Shown: positions 27,201 through 35,996 of the stretch, one piece after another
How positions within the stretch are numbered: the stretch's first letter is position 1
Layout of the letters: each line of letters starts with the position of its first letter
DNA from: Spirochaetales bacterium Spiro_10
GTDB taxonomy: Bacteria; Spirochaetota; Spirochaetia; Treponematales; Treponemataceae
Length of the DNA: 64,000 nucleotides
Assembly (NCBI GenBank): GCA_001604405.1
Contig: LVBL01000019.1
Span: 1 to 64,000 of the forward strand
Reading direction: 5' to 3'
Program-made: the position numbers and the translations under genes
The notes under the pieces: model-generated
The model's input: only the letters and a program-made list of their open reading frames with translations
What the model was told of the DNA's origin: nothing
Databases searched by the model: none

Positions 27201-30200
27201 ACGCCACCGGCACGAAGGTCGCGGATCTCGCCAATCTGACAAACGGAGAAACGCGCGAAATCTGGGTGCTTGGCCTCGACGGAAACAAGAGCGGCCGGTA
27301 CGTCGCGCGCGTGACCGCATACGACAACGTGGGAAACCCCACGACGGGAGGCGTCGGCTACTGGTACGACGATACCGATCCTGAGGTGACATCCCTCGAA
27401 GTCCGCGACTCCTCAGACAATTCGTACGGTACCAGAATCGGCGACATCTGGTTCGTGCCAGGAGAGACGTTCAAGATGCGCGCGTACGCGACCGACCGGC
27501 CCGCATCCGATCCCGAAGGCACGGGCATCTCCACCATGACCGTAACGTCGTATTGGCAGGATGCGGCCAGCCATTATGACGGCCCGTTCACGGTAAGCAG
27601 GTCCGAACACGCCTCGACCGTCCCGGCGGAGCGGTTCATCCTGTTCGGCTCGAACGGCATGGCGGGAACGACATGGACGCTGTCGAACGTGTCGCACCGG
27701 ACGTTCGTGGTTCAGTTCGCGGACGTCGCGGGCAACGCAAAGTACTATAACGACGTGACCAACGCGGGTACGGCCGCCGCGTTCCACGTCGTGGCTGATA
27801 CGGGCGCGCCCTCCGCGGGAACGATAGCGGCGACGTACGGCAACTCGTATTCGGACACGTCCGCCGGGGTCCTGTACATAGATTCGGTTACGGGTTTCTC
27901 CTTTACCCCGACGGACCCGCTTTTCACGCGTCTCGCGTCTTCGGGCGTGCGCGCCTGGGCCCTGTCGACGGGTTCGGCGACCCCGTCCGTCGCGGGGCTT
28001 CCGGCGTACGGCGCTTCATGGTCCGGCTATTCGGGACCCTGGCGCCAGTATGTCTCGGGCGCCGTTTCGGACGCCGCGGCGTATCAGGCTTTCCTTCAGG
28101 ACAATCAGGGCTCTGAGGCGTACGTGCACGTCGTCGACAACATGGGCAATGCCGGCAACTCGCTGGTGGCCGCCAAGGTCAGCTTCGACAACGCGCCCCC
28201 GGCCATCGACGCGTTCAGGGTCACGCGCACGGATTGCGTGGCGAGCGGGGGAACCGTTCCGAACGCGCTCAACACGACAAGACCGGCGGACGGGAGCAGT
28301 TATTTCACGACGTCCCCCTCGGTAATCGCCACACTGATCTGCTCCGACGCGGGATCGGGGGTGAAGTCGGTCGCGATTACCGGCCTGAGCTTCGAGGCCG
28401 CCAACGTCACTGTGGGCGGCGTCTCGGGCCTTGTTACCGTGTCGGAATCGGGCGCCTCGCGGACGATTACCCTGGCGAATCCCGCGCTTTTGCGCTCGGC
28501 CAGGACCGAGGCTCAGAGAACGATCCGTATCTCCGGGACCCTCGCGCCCACGGACGGCACCAAATCCCTTACCGCGATCGCGACCGATTACCTCAATGCC
28601 GCAAGCGCGGAGAGAAGCACGTCGACGATCCTCGACACGCAGCCTCCGGCGCCGGGCATCGCGCAACATGTTGTTACCGCGCCCGGGTACAACTCCCGCA
28701 GGTACGTCAACGGAAGCGCTTCCGTCAGTTTCACCCCGACGGACGCGAACGGCGTTGTCCGCTATTACTACGGCACTTCGGCGTACTCGGTGCCCACGGA
28801 CATGTACGCGGCGGGCGAGACATACACGTCGGGACCCGTTTCCGACGGCTCCGTCTCGTCCCTGTTCAGCGTCGCCTCTCCGCGCGCCGTCTATCTCTAC
28901 GTCATGGACGCCGCGGGAAACATGTACTCGGGGAACTTGATGAACGACGTCATGTCGGGCGCGTACCTTGATTCGACGGCTCCCGTCGTCTCGAACGTGG
29001 CGATCGACGGCATCAGCGACGACACGGCCCAGGGCACCTCGCTTTCAGGCCATACGCTTTCCATTCCCTTCGCCGAAACGGGTTCGGGCGTGGTTACCGT
29101 GTCCGTTACCGGCGTCGCGGACGTTGTCCCGTCGTCGGCATCCCATACCGTGACGCGCGCGTCCTACAGCGGCACGACGCTCGTCCTCGACGTTCGCGCA
29201 GCAGCCGATTACGCGCTCACGGGAACCATCCATCTGTCCGGCGTGACGCTCTCTCCGGGCGACGACGGAACGCGCTCGATAAGCGTTTCCGCCGCCGACT
29301 CGGCGGGCAATGACGGATCGGCGAATCCTTTGTACGGCGATACCGTGTCGGTCTTTATAGACGCCAACGCGCCCGAGATTTCAGGCTTCTGGATTAACGC
29401 CATCGCCTCCGCGACGTTGGTTGACGATCCCTACACGACGTCTGTCGGCGGAACCAAGATCAACCTGTCGTTCAGGGAACTCGGTACGGGGGTTACGACT
29501 GTAGAGCTTGGCGGCGACATCCAGCCGCTTCCGGCCGCCGGCGCTCTTGCCGTCAGGCTCGACGGGACAACGCTCTCCGCCGGCACCCGGTATTCGGTCT
29601 CGGGAAACGCCATTTCCTTTACGCCGGCGCTCAAGAGCATGACCGCCGGGTCATCGCTCACGATCTCCGGATTCAGCCTTACGTCCGGGAACGGGACAAA
29701 GAACGTGACCGTGGAGATGGCGGACACAACGCACGCGTCGGCGACGCTTTCGGCCGGGACGGACAAAACGGCCACGACGACCCTTGACGGGAACGCGCCG
29801 GCCGTAAGCGGAAGCCCGACCCTCGCGACCGTCATCGAGGGAGTCGTCGCCGGGTCGTATTACGTCAACGGATCAGTAGCCTTGACCGCCTCCGCCGAGG
29901 ACGTGGGTTCTTCCGGCGTAAAGGCGTATTACCTTCGCGGAAGCGATTTGGCGACGGCGCCCGCCGTTACCGACCCGGCCCTGTTCGTCACCGCTGGCCT
30001 GACGGTAACTGGTCTCGCCGGATCGGTATCCTCGCTCCCCGTCGCGGGCGCATTCTCGGGGGCCGAGCCGAGATACCTGTACCTGTACCTTATCGACAAC
30101 GCGGGCAATATCTCCGCCGGGTACCGCGTCAACTCCGTCCCTGCCAGGCTCGACGACGTCGATCCGACATTTGTCTCCATGGGTACGATGCCGGCGGGGG

Positions 30201-32242
30201 CCTATTTCCCGGGCACCGGCACCGTCTATTATACGAGGACCGGGAGCATCGCGTTCAACCCCGTCTCGAGCGACGCCCTTTCAGGTCCGGCGGGGTTCAA
30301 CTCCTCGAACGATCCATCGGGCGCGACGGACGAGCTTACGCTCGCCTCGGGCGGAACATCCACCGGCTACACGGTGTACGCCTTCGACAAGGTCGGCAAT
30401 CACTCGACGTTGGGGGTTACCGTAGCCCTGGACGGAACGCGGCCCGACGCGCCGGCGCATTCGTCGGCGGGGACGCTGACGCACTATCGGGACGACACGT
30501 ACTTCTACGATTCCGGTACGCAGACGTACGCGGTCGTGAACCTCACGGAGAGCGACCCGGGGGCGATAGCGTCCGGCTTCAGCCATTACTCCGCGAACGC
30601 GGACGGCACGGGGACGGCGTACACGAACCCGATCCAGGTATCCGTGGACACGACCTTCTACGCGGTGGACAGGGTCGGCAACGTCTCGAGTACCGGGTAT
30701 CACGTGAACGTCGAGGCCGACAACGACGCCCCGACGGGGATAACCCTCGGAACGTCGCTGCCCGCGGGCGCGTACCATTCCTCGGGAACGACGTATTACG
30801 TGAAGGATACCGCGACCAGGACGTACGCGCCGTACGCGAGCGACGGCGCGGGTTCAGGCGGGGTGGTATTCAGGAGGGGAACGACCGGGGCCTTCGGTCC
30901 GACGATCGACATGGCGAGCACGTCGACGCCCAAGACGGTATACGCGCGGGACGCCCTCGAGAACACCTCGTCGGGAACGACCTTCACCCTTACCGTGGAC
31001 TCGGGCGCGCCGAACGCCCCGGCGGTAACGCTGCCGTCCGGCGCGTATTACCCGGGGAGCGGGAACACGTACTACACGAAGGGCGCGTCGATCGAGTTCA
31101 CGGTGAACGCGACCGATACGGGCGCGAACCAGTCCGGGATAAAGGGATACAGCACGGGGAACGACGCCACGGTCGAGTACGCCTACGCGGCCGACCTCAA
31201 GATAACGCGCTCGGCCGGCGACCCCGCCCTGAGCCTGTACGCGGTCGACAACGTCGGCAACGTCTCGGCGGGCCCCGTTACGCTCGTCGTGGCGACTGAC
31301 GGAACGGCACCGACGATATCCTTCCCGACGGGCAAGGATTGGTACGGCACGAGCATCTGGTCTATCGGCCTCGATGATCCCTCCGGTAGCGGCGTCACGA
31401 GCGCCACCGCGACCCAGAGCGAGACCTTCGACAGCCTTTCGGGTTCGACCCCCGCGGACGTCGCTTCGTGGACTCCGCGCACGATCGTCTCCCCGTATTC
31501 GACCATCAGCGCCATCGCCGAAATCGCCGACAACGGAACAGCCGACGACGGTGATTTCGACTTTATCAAACTTGTCGTGCGGGACGGTCTCGGAAACGAG
31601 CGGACCTATGTCTCGAAACGCGTCAAGGAGAGCGACAACAAGTATACCCTTTCGCAGGTGAGCAGCGCGGTAACCGCCTCGATCATGGCCCGCTCGGGGA
31701 AGGTCCTGCTCACGACACAGGTCCCGGTGCTGACGCGCGCCGCATCGATCGCGCAGGCCCTTTCGACGGAACTTCCCGCGTCATCCGACGCAACGGCCGC
31801 CGCGGTCCAGTCGGCCTTCGCGCGGCCCGTCTCACCGCGTGCCGCGCCGAACGGGCCGGACACCGCCGGGACGGCGGCAACTGGCGCTTCCGTGAGCGAG
31901 CGGCATGAGGCCGCGCTCGCCCGGGCGGCGTCGTCGCGCGCACGGGCTGTCAGGGACGCCACCTCTTCCGCGGCGCCGGCTCGGTCGGCGGACGTGTCGG
32001 ATACCCTGACCGGAACTCCGTCAGGGACGGACGAACCGGAATACGCGGAGCGCGCGGCGCAAGCGGCCTGGCCAAAGGCCTCGGCGCAACCCTCCTCCGG
32101 TTCGGGGGGACCGGGCTCGTCCGACTCACGTCCGCGTTCGCCCGAGGATCCGTATTCCCGGACGCGGATTCCGTTCTGCATGCCGGTCCGGTCCCAACGG
32201 AGGGATGAGACCGAGACTGAGGATGGCGGCGTGAACACATGA
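24254..32242 (+). CDS. Giant Ig-repeat lipoprotein
   Basis: 2662 residues. A lipoprotein signal ends in LLAASC (Cys25). After a region with a Big_5/SbsA-like Ig segment (VPSNNQSGVLVNLPIKVVFS), about 18 repeats of roughly 90-150 residues follow, each starting with a D-x-x-x-P boundary: DTEPPRVTRV, DTTPPGVVPS, DGTRPTLSSI, DQTPPTVLKF, DSTAPVVSNV, DGTAPTISFP and so on, with VDNVGNVSAG-type ends. The last 200 residues are Ala/Ser/Pro-rich. It looks like a long surface fibre anchored by lipid, such as an adhesin or polymer-binding protein. ATG overlaps the previous stop, with AAGGAAG upstream. Single frame over 8 kb with no break. Confidence 0.85.
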   Translation: MKSKYVSGITLAVGLAALSLLAASCDNFMSASDDFKQGLKEEVTVANATQVQVRIIPESGTGTASPNGITTVKVGVPFTILFVTGGEYGFIGWAAYDSANLSVPLSSVVQFTDVARTSEGAEVSATLLVARANVVIRPVCALRPVVEDTVPSNNQSGVLVNLPIKVVFSKPMDMVSSFRYGTGETSDNPGAFTSTRNFRNIRIEGRNGAAGYAAFEDYSSYFRDPVISTDKLVTITPNVVYSGGSVIGGKELPQNVWIRVTVLKAATDSTGLSMSSNASFQYQVGTGFDTEPPRVTRVRAGPSQGVYFDDSAVSTHRVGRNPIYLNIEATDDGSGGGDIATVKVHYKRTHNASGAVSAGSLTQSGLLTNLSGNNGSWIVAYGDLASLPDGVYELYVTALDSNGQESEIPATAQYVVIHDTTPPGVVPSSISFSGQTSGGWFNADSNDSITFIRNPSITDSGPVAGEAGNVTGYTLRSPTVEYRFQIGGTTTAWTSVTDDLFYEIPASVGDTATVPMSVSFRDDLGNESAFASYGTLMRDGTRPTLSSISLSDTEVIDGIGLMLGRVDPAVTVTAGDNLSGVTGFILSTSPTPVPTPGAAWNPWSLTTPNSATITVDSPSVDGDKTVYAWVKDGADNVSLTGSVSAILDQTPPTVLKFYARQQAAGSFAGIANEASLDTAGAANRYAKDTTAYFAVMAEETGSGIASLSYSLDDGLTWSDSFACPTGVASGPQTSGSHAVNSVLCSRVSTGLYLVTGTLALDAANGLKSLRVRVSDKLGQRSSIAGTYGRIGNRLVLDTLNPTVAASLTQGADYYLGDRVYVRDTPQYLTITGQDLPSGAGVAFSGIKSISHSGTVVAQNAVPEGADPLVTSTAIPITLVAGSNTVSFSAADHAGNEATDTLSIFRDTAGPSLVLQLKGTSAGAAFATKAAATDAVVRAAVSPESQYGIVYVNASASESSGSLVKSGAAHSLSVYRIGMTDAANATGTKVADLANLTNGETREIWVLGLDGNKSGRYVARVTAYDNVGNPTTGGVGYWYDDTDPEVTSLEVRDSSDNSYGTRIGDIWFVPGETFKMRAYATDRPASDPEGTGISTMTVTSYWQDAASHYDGPFTVSRSEHASTVPAERFILFGSNGMAGTTWTLSNVSHRTFVVQFADVAGNAKYYNDVTNAGTAAAFHVVADTGAPSAGTIAATYGNSYSDTSAGVLYIDSVTGFSFTPTDPLFTRLASSGVRAWALSTGSATPSVAGLPAYGASWSGYSGPWRQYVSGAVSDAAAYQAFLQDNQGSEAYVHVVDNMGNAGNSLVAAKVSFDNAPPAIDAFRVTRTDCVASGGTVPNALNTTRPADGSSYFTTSPSVIATLICSDAGSGVKSVAITGLSFEAANVTVGGVSGLVTVSESGASRTITLANPALLRSARTEAQRTIRISGTLAPTDGTKSLTAIATDYLNAASAERSTSTILDTQPPAPGIAQHVVTAPGYNSRRYVNGSASVSFTPTDANGVVRYYYGTSAYSVPTDMYAAGETYTSGPVSDGSVSSLFSVASPRAVYLYVMDAAGNMYSGNLMNDVMSGAYLDSTAPVVSNVAIDGISDDTAQGTSLSGHTLSIPFAETGSGVVTVSVTGVADVVPSSASHTVTRASYSGTTLVLDVRAAADYALTGTIHLSGVTLSPGDDGTRSISVSAADSAGNDGSANPLYGDTVSVFIDANAPEISGFWINAIASATLVDDPYTTSVGGTKINLSFRELGTGVTTVELGGDIQPLPAAGALAVRLDGTTLSAGTRYSVSGNAISFTPALKSMTAGSSLTISGFSLTSGNGTKNVTVEMADTTHASATLSAGTDKTATTTLDGNAPAVSGSPTLATVIEGVVAGSYYVNGSVALTASAEDVGSSGVKAYYLRGSDLATAPAVTDPALFVTAGLTVTGLAGSVSSLPVAGAFSGAEPRYLYLYLIDNAGNISAGYRVNSVPARLDDVDPTFVSMGTMPAGAYFPGTGTVYYTRTGSIAFNPVSSDALSGPAGFNSSNDPSGATDELTLASGGTSTGYTVYAFDKVGNHSTLGVTVALDGTRPDAPAHSSAGTLTHYRDDTYFYDSGTQTYAVVNLTESDPGAIASGFSHYSANADGTGTAYTNPIQVSVDTTFYAVDRVGNVSSTGYHVNVEADNDAPTGITLGTSLPAGAYHSSGTTYYVKDTATRTYAPYASDGAGSGGVVFRRGTTGAFGPTIDMASTSTPKTVYARDALENTSSGTTFTLTVDSGAPNAPAVTLPSGAYYPGSGNTYYTKGASIEFTVNATDTGANQSGIKGYSTGNDATVEYAYAADLKITRSAGDPALSLYAVDNVGNVSAGPVTLVVATDGTAPTISFPTGKDWYGTSIWSIGLDDPSGSGVTSATATQSETFDSLSGSTPADVASWTPRTIVSPYSTISAIAEIADNGTADDGDFDFIKLVVRDGLGNERTYVSKRVKESDNKYTLSQVSSAVTASIMARSGKVLLTTQVPVLTRAASIAQALSTELPASSDATAAAVQSAFARPVSPRAAPNGPDTAGTAATGASVSERHEAALARAASSRARAVRDATSSAAPARSADVSDTLTGTPSGTDEPEYAERAAQAAWPKASAQPSSGSGGPGSSDSRPRSPEDPYSRTRIPFCMPVRSQRRDETETEDGGVNT

Positions 32243-32309
32243 TACAACGCAGACATTGGCGGTTTTGGCGGAAATGACACCGGTTTCATGATTTTTCCGG
32301 TAAATGCAA

Positions 32310-32315
32310 TACAAT
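32310..32315 (+). promoter_or_regulatory. Candidate -10 box for the FecR-like pair
   Basis: TACAAT in an AT-rich gap after the giant lipoprotein gene, 24 bases before ATG 32340. -35 is unclear. A GGAGG ribosome site follows. Confidence 0.4.
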
Positions 32316-32339
32316 TGTAAGGGAAGTTTGGAGGTTGCT

Positions 32340-32771
32340 ATGAGAAAAAGCGTATGCGTCTTGGCCATGCTGTGCGCGATCGTCGGTTACGGCGCGATCT
32401 TCGCAGATGCCGTCGCCAAGGAGTACGTCGTGCAAACGGTGACCGGAAAGGTCGAGCGCGAGGTCTCCCCCGGCAACTGGGAGGCCGTCAAGGCGGGCAT
32501 GAAGCTCGCTCCCTCGGCGGTTATCCACACCGGTCTCAATTCGAGCCTGGTCGTCCGGCAGGGAGACAGCGTCCTGACGATAAAGGCGATGCAGAAGGGC
32601 CCTCTCGACAAGCTAGCCTCGGGCGTCGCCGCCAAGGGTTCCGGGATCAAGATCGGCGCCAAGGCGAAGAAAAGCGACGCAGCGACGGATGACGGACCGG
32701 AACGGACGAACGTATCGACCGCGTCCACGCGCGCGAGCGACGCGACGCAGGATATCGATTGGGCCGAATGA
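32340..32771 (+). CDS. Small secreted FecR-like protein (copy 1)
   Basis: 143 residues. Signal peptide 1-24 (KSVCVLAMLCAIVGYGAIFA), then a short FecR-type segment (VTGKVEREVSPGNWEAVKAG, AVIHTGLNSSLVVRQGDSVL) and a C-terminal tail PERTNVSTASTRAS ending DWAE. ATG 32340 is chosen for GGAGG five bases upstream and the signal peptide. Its paralogue follows after 25 bases and shares both the core and the tail. Function unknown; FecR domains often bind surface or signalling partners. Confidence 0.8.
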   Translation: MRKSVCVLAMLCAIVGYGAIFADAVAKEYVVQTVTGKVEREVSPGNWEAVKAGMKLAPSAVIHTGLNSSLVVRQGDSVLTIKAMQKGPLDKLASGVAAKGSGIKIGAKAKKSDAATDDGPERTNVSTASTRASDATQDIDWAE

Positions 32772-32796
32772 CGCGATACTTTTGGGAGGGTAATCC

Positions 32797-33243
32797 GTGA
32801 AGACTATACGCTTGTTCGTGATGTTGGCTCTGGCCCTGGCCTGTACCTGTCCGGCCTTCGCCCAGCGAAATGACGCGACACCGCCGTCCGGAGACGTGTT
32901 CGTTGTGCACGCCATCGTCGGCAAGGTCGAGCGCGAGGCGTCTGCGGGGACATGGGAACCGGTGGTCAAGGGAATGAGGCTTGACGGGACCGTGACGGTG
33001 AGCACCGGGCTCAATTCCCGCCTCGTGCTCAAGCGGGGCGAGCGCACCATCGTGATAGACGCGATGAAAAAAGGCTCGCTCGCGGATCTCGTCGCCCGGA
33101 CCGGGCCGGACAAGGCTGGGGTACGGATCGGCGGCAAGGCCGTCAAGAGCGACGCCTCCGACGCGGGTCCGGAACGAACGAACGTACCGACCGCGTCGAC
33201 ACGGGCGAGCGAGTCGGCCGGGGACGTCCTCTGGGAAGAATGA
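32797..33243 (+). CDS. Small secreted FecR-like protein (copy 2)
   Basis: 148 residues, GTG start with a GGGAGGG site 6 bases upstream. Signal peptide 1-22 (LFVMLALALACTCPAFA), FecR-type core (IVGKVEREASAGTWEPVVKG, TVSTGLNSRLVLKRGERT) and the same tail type as copy 1 (PERTNVPTASTRAS ... LWEE). The two are tandem duplicates. A strong hairpin follows directly. Confidence 0.8.
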   Translation: MKTIRLFVMLALALACTCPAFAQRNDATPPSGDVFVVHAIVGKVEREASAGTWEPVVKGMRLDGTVTVSTGLNSRLVLKRGERTIVIDAMKKGSLADLVARTGPDKAGVRIGGKAVKSDASDAGPERTNVPTASTRASESAGDVLWEE

Positions 33244-33262
33244 GCGGCGCCAACGGCGCCGC
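33244..33262. terminator. Hairpin between convergent genes
   Basis: GCGGCGCC-AAC-GGCGCCGC, eight perfect pairs, directly between the FecR-like pair and the convergent cyclase gene. No T tract on either side, so termination is only probable. Confidence 0.5.
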
Positions 33263-33265
33263 GCC

Positions 33266-35944
33266 CTACTTTCGGGTCAGGTTGAACACCCCGTCCCAGT
33301 CGCCGTCGGGAGGGTTCGCGCGGAAACCGTCGCAGCGTTCCACATAGAGCGCCGCGACCCCGTCGGCCGGATCACTGCCCGCCAGCGAGGCGAACTCCCT
33401 CCGTGCCGAGTCAAAATCCTTTCTTTCGTACAGGTCCATAGCGCGTTCCCACGCGTCCACGTACTCAAGCTCCGACTCGGTCGCCTCGGCGACGAAGGCG
33501 GTAAGCTCGTAGATGCGCAAAGGCGTCGAAACGCCGACGACGCGCACGCGGTCGAGTCGCCGTACGACGAATTCGTCGCCGAGGCGCGACCTGGTATGCT
33601 CGCTGAGGAGTATTCCCCGCGTATTATACTGTTTGTTGACGCCCTCGAGCCGGGCGGCGAGATTCACCGCGTTGCCCATGATCGTGTAGTCCATCTTGTT
33701 GGGAGTTCCCATGTTCCCGACGATCATGTCGCCGGTGTTGATCCCGATCCGTGTGAACAGCGGCAGGTGAACCGCGCCAGAATCGCGGATTTTCTCGTTG
33801 ATGGCCGTCTCGGCCTGCTTCATGCGGATGGCCGTCCGGCACGCGAGCGCGGCGTGGTCGCTCATGTGTATCGGCGCGCCGAAGAACGCGATGATCGCGT
33901 CACCCTCGTACTTGTCGATGGTTCCGCGGTGCTCGAGCACGATATTGCTCATCTCCGTAAGGTAGAGGTTCAGAAGGTTCACGAGGTCCGCCGGATCAAG
34001 CTGCTCGGCAATCGTCGAGAAGCCGCGGATGTCGGTGAAGATCGCGGTCATCTCGCGCTTTTCCCCGCCGAGATTGAGTTTCGAGGGATCGTTGATGATC
34101 TCGTTGATGACGGCCGGCGAAAGATAGCGGGAAAAGGCCGAGCGAAGGAACGATTTCTCGCGGATGGTCGTCAGGAATCCGTAGGCCGAAAGGGAGATGA
34201 ACGTCACGGCGCCGGAGGCAAACGGGACCACGACGCCGACGAACCGCCTCGTCGCCATGAAGAAGGCGAGAAGCGCGAGGACCGAGAGCGCGAGCGCGCC
34301 GACGCCCGCGAGCATCGACCGCTTCGTGTCCAGACGCTTTATGAGGTAACCGAGGGAGAGCGAGAGGGCGAGGGCGATAATGACCGAGACGTAGCCGGGC
34401 GAGTCGTCGACGAAGTCCCGCGAAAGGATCATGTTCGCCACCGTGGCGTGAATCCCGACGTTCGGGAAATTTTCCTGGAAGGTGGTGAGCCCGCTGTCGG
34501 TCATCGACGTCGCGTCCACTCCCACGATGCAGAACGCGCCCTTGGTCCGCTTTGATACGGTTTCCCGCATTTCCGCGAGTTCGCCGTATTGGACGCGAAC
34601 GTCGGCGAACATGGTGGATACGTATTCCCTCGTCTCCGTATCGTCGGGGTCTACCGCCGACAGTACCGTCTTCTCGTAATCGCCGCTGAGAAAACGGCCG
34701 CATGAGGCGAAAAAGTCTGCCTTCCGGGCGCGATATGCCGCGAGGGTAACCCCGGCCCCGGGATCCTCCCCGTTGTGGAGCGCCTCGCGAACGGAGTTCG
34801 CGGCCTCGTACCGTTCAAGCGGCGTCTCTCCGTCGTCCCAATACGCAAAGAACCCGGCGTCCGCCATCCTCGCGAGGTTTTTGGCGAAGACGCCCTCGTG
34901 GCGGTTGTAGCCGACAAGCGCCCACGCGGAGAGGGTATTGTATCCGGTGAATTTCTTTTTGGGCCATTTGACGAGTACGGAACCGTCGTCGGCCCGGGGA
35001 ATCCGGATATCGAGCTTCGTGCCGTCGACGACCGCCCCCTTGAGCGTGATGTGCGAATTCGTCGCCTCGACGGCGGGACTTCCGAGCCGTTTGAGCAGCG
35101 GAACGAGGACGAGTTGTCCGTAATAGTCCCCGTCCCATTTGTACAGAAGGTGAACCCGCCTTCGGTATCCGTCCGCGTCGCTTTCCGCGTTCACGAATCC
35201 CGCGCCCCGCGCGTTTCTCAGGAGGACCGGGATGGCAGGCGTCATGCCGATGGCCGCCGGCGTCTTGCCGTCGCGGTTCCCGGCGACGTCCTTCAGCGCG
35301 ACCGAGCCCTTCAGCCAGCCGACGTCGTATCCCGTCATGTCGAAACGCTTGTCGTCGCCGACGATGCCCTCGGGGTTCATCATCGTGAGCGTCAGGTATG
35401 ATTCCCCGAAGAGTTTGAGCGTGCCGGCGAAGTACTCGTCGACGTCGCGCGTCACGTACGCGAGCGACGTTTCGATCGAGCCGCGCACCGACTTGACGAG
35501 GTCGACAAGCTGTTCGCGGTATTCGCCCGCGTCGCCCGGCCCGATTCGCCTCGCGGCGAAGGAGTCCATCACGAGGGAGATGGACTCGTCGAGCTGCGAG
35601 AAACCGTAATCGATGTCGGCGGGAAGGTCTTCCTTCACGTAGCGGGGATCAACCTTGACCGGGCTATTGTCGAGATAGCTGAGATCGAAGGTGACTGATT
35701 CGGCGCCCATTTCCCCGAGAAAGACGATGGCGTCGGCCATGATGTCCCGCGTCCACGGGAACAGTCCGACGCGTTCTATCGCCTTGTCGTCGATCTTGAC
35801 GATGAGAACCGACTCGTTTTCCCCGAGAGAGGGGAGGGCGCGCAGAAAGATGTCGTACACCTTGTCGTCCAGCGTAGTCAAAAGAAAAAATGAACACACA
35901 ATGACCGCGGCTATGGGGGTGATGACGTGGAGATACTTTTTCAT
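33266..35944 (-). CDS. CHASE2-domain class III adenylate/guanylate cyclase
   Basis: 892 residues. N-terminal membrane segment (7-25), a large extracytoplasmic CHASE2 sensor (about 25-510; VKIDDKAIERVGLFPWTRDI), three membrane segments (about 530-610), then the catalytic domain about 630-820: TAIFTDIRGFSTIAEQ and DKYEGDAIIAFFGAP hold the metal Asp residues, and KMDYTIMGNAVNLAARLE the base- and ribose-binding residues. The Lys of DKYEGD and the Asp of MDYT fit an adenylate cyclase. ATG 35944 is chosen because a TATACT box lies 7 bases upstream; a longer frame reads through the promoter. The product, probably cAMP, may act on the cNMP domain of the YihY protein at 14291-15592. Confidence 0.92.
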   Translation of the reverse strand: MKKYLHVITPIAAVIVCSFFLLTTLDDKVYDIFLRALPSLGENESVLIVKIDDKAIERVGLFPWTRDIMADAIVFLGEMGAESVTFDLSYLDNSPVKVDPRYVKEDLPADIDYGFSQLDESISLVMDSFAARRIGPGDAGEYREQLVDLVKSVRGSIETSLAYVTRDVDEYFAGTLKLFGESYLTLTMMNPEGIVGDDKRFDMTGYDVGWLKGSVALKDVAGNRDGKTPAAIGMTPAIPVLLRNARGAGFVNAESDADGYRRRVHLLYKWDGDYYGQLVLVPLLKRLGSPAVEATNSHITLKGAVVDGTKLDIRIPRADDGSVLVKWPKKKFTGYNTLSAWALVGYNRHEGVFAKNLARMADAGFFAYWDDGETPLERYEAANSVREALHNGEDPGAGVTLAAYRARKADFFASCGRFLSGDYEKTVLSAVDPDDTETREYVSTMFADVRVQYGELAEMRETVSKRTKGAFCIVGVDATSMTDSGLTTFQENFPNVGIHATVANMILSRDFVDDSPGYVSVIIALALSLSLGYLIKRLDTKRSMLAGVGALALSVLALLAFFMATRRFVGVVVPFASGAVTFISLSAYGFLTTIREKSFLRSAFSRYLSPAVINEIINDPSKLNLGGEKREMTAIFTDIRGFSTIAEQLDPADLVNLLNLYLTEMSNIVLEHRGTIDKYEGDAIIAFFGAPIHMSDHAALACRTAIRMKQAETAINEKIRDSGAVHLPLFTRIGINTGDMIVGNMGTPNKMDYTIMGNAVNLAARLEGVNKQYNTRGILLSEHTRSRLGDEFVVRRLDRVRVVGVSTPLRIYELTAFVAEATESELEYVDAWERAMDLYERKDFDSARREFASLAGSDPADGVAALYVERCDGFRANPPDGDWDGVFNLTRK

Positions 35945-35951
35945 GTAGGAC

Positions 35952-35957
35952 AGTATA
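35952..35957 (-). promoter_or_regulatory. -10 box of the cyclase gene, leaderless type
   Basis: Minus strand TATACT, then 7 bases, then ATG at 35944. No ribosome site. Confidence 0.5.
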
Positions 35958-35996
35958 TACCGAAATCGCGGGGAAGAACGAACAAAATGGAGTTTT

